Assembly (NCBI GenBank): GCA_036311285.1
Contig: JAXJQF010000009.1
Coordinates: 1-5,838, forward strand
Reading direction: 5' to 3'
Length of the DNA stretch: 5,838 bases
Origin: JAXJQF01 sp036311285
GTDB taxonomy: Bacteria; Pseudomonadota; Gammaproteobacteria; Enterobacterales; Succinivibrionaceae
Below are positions 5,690 through 5,838 of the stretch, piece by piece. The number at the start of each line of letters is the position of its first letter. Position 1 is the stretch's first letter. The translations under genes and the position numbers were made by a program. The notes beneath the pieces were generated by a model, which worked only from the letters and a program-made list of their open reading frames with translations, made no database searches and was not told the origin of the DNA.

Positions 5690-5804
5690 TAACAATATCT
5701 CGAGTTTAACAGTTTCTCTTCGAAGCATTGAGCCACAATGGATTGAGGTTAATCAATTGTGGCAATGTTTAATATAGAAAAAATTTTTTAAATTTTTTTT
5801 GACT
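5690..5804 (+). ncRNA. Candidate small RNA or structured 5' leader
   Basis: Starting at the predicted transcription start, about 36 bases of single-stranded-looking sequence precede a long hairpin (5726-5767). The RNA then runs into A/T tracts, including TTTTTT at 5784-5789 and eight T at 5793-5800. Promoter, stem and T runs in this order are what a small RNA gene looks like. The T runs are 16 or more bases beyond the hairpin, so termination is not guaranteed, and the right boundary given is a guess. I do not recognise a known RNA family. A leader for a gene beyond the edge is the main alternative. Confidence 0.35.
5726..5767 (+). repeat. Long imperfect hairpin, possible xseA terminator
   Basis: The core arms GCCACAAT (5732-5739) and ATTGTGGC (5756-5763) pair perfectly. 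They are extended inward by GATT/AATC (5741-5744 with 5751-5754) after one G-A mismatch, and outward by CATT/AATG (5726-5729 with 5764-5767) across a two-base bulge. That gives 16 bp around a 6-base loop (GAGGTT). It is the strongest GC-containing structure after xseA and may end its transcript, although the sequence that follows (TTTAATATAG) is only a partial U tract. Confidence 0.65.
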
Positions 5805-5838
5805 TCTTTACATAATCGATAACAGTTTTAGGCAATAA
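5753..5838 (-). CDS. Possible 3' end of a leftward gene (partial, doubtful)
   Basis: Read leftward from the edge, one frame is open for 28 codons to a TGA at 5755-5753. It begins LLPKTVIDYVKKSKK, which looks like real protein; the remainder is Lys/Asn/Phe-rich and could simply be translated A/T tracts. The stop falls inside the hairpin at 5726-5767, which is an awkward place for a gene end and argues against the call. If it is real, the neighbour is convergent with xseA and would be transcribed against the candidate RNA. Confidence 0.22.

Overview
This is a very AT-rich bacterial window with three convincing protein genes and unusually roomy intergenic DNA. TGA is used as a stop and TGG as Trp, so the code is the standard one. 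The proteins are rich in Asn, Lys and Ile, as expected at low GC. A membrane diguanylate cyclase plus an exonuclease VII large subunit suggests a low-GC Gram-negative bacterium. A gammaproteobacterium is my best guess, but the sequence does not settle the lineage.

Layout. Positions 1-47 hold what looks like the 3' end of a rightward gene, followed by a strong intrinsic terminator at 91-117. Positions 118-665 contain no supported gene, only AT-rich repeats, two inverted repeats and a less AT-rich patch that may be a decayed gene. A leftward 783-residue membrane sensor diguanylate cyclase occupies 666-3017 and starts at TTG. Upstream of it, also leftward, is a 73-residue VbhA-like antitoxin (3303-3524), the family that restrains Fic AMP-transferase toxins. 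No Fic gene is present. Diverging from it is xseA (3809-5605), a full-length exonuclease VII large subunit with an extra Asn/acid-rich N-terminus of about 95 residues and no xseB beside it. Positions 5606-5838 hold a good rightward sigma70-type promoter and a long hairpin: a possible small RNA or the leader of a gene beyond the edge.

The genes do not look like one pathway. The cyclase would make c-di-GMP in response to a periplasmic signal, XseA would degrade single-stranded DNA in repair, and the antitoxin-like protein is a solitary regulator or inhibitor. The most checkable oddities are: an Asp-to-Asn change at a position needed for catalysis in E. coli XseA; the solitary antitoxin, whose inhibitory motif has Asn in place of Ser/Thr; the missing inhibitory site of the cyclase together with an RxxxR-bearing Arg-rich tail; and the promoter-hairpin unit at the right edge. 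I see no IS element, tRNA, rRNA or CRISPR array, and no complete multi-gene system that I would call new.
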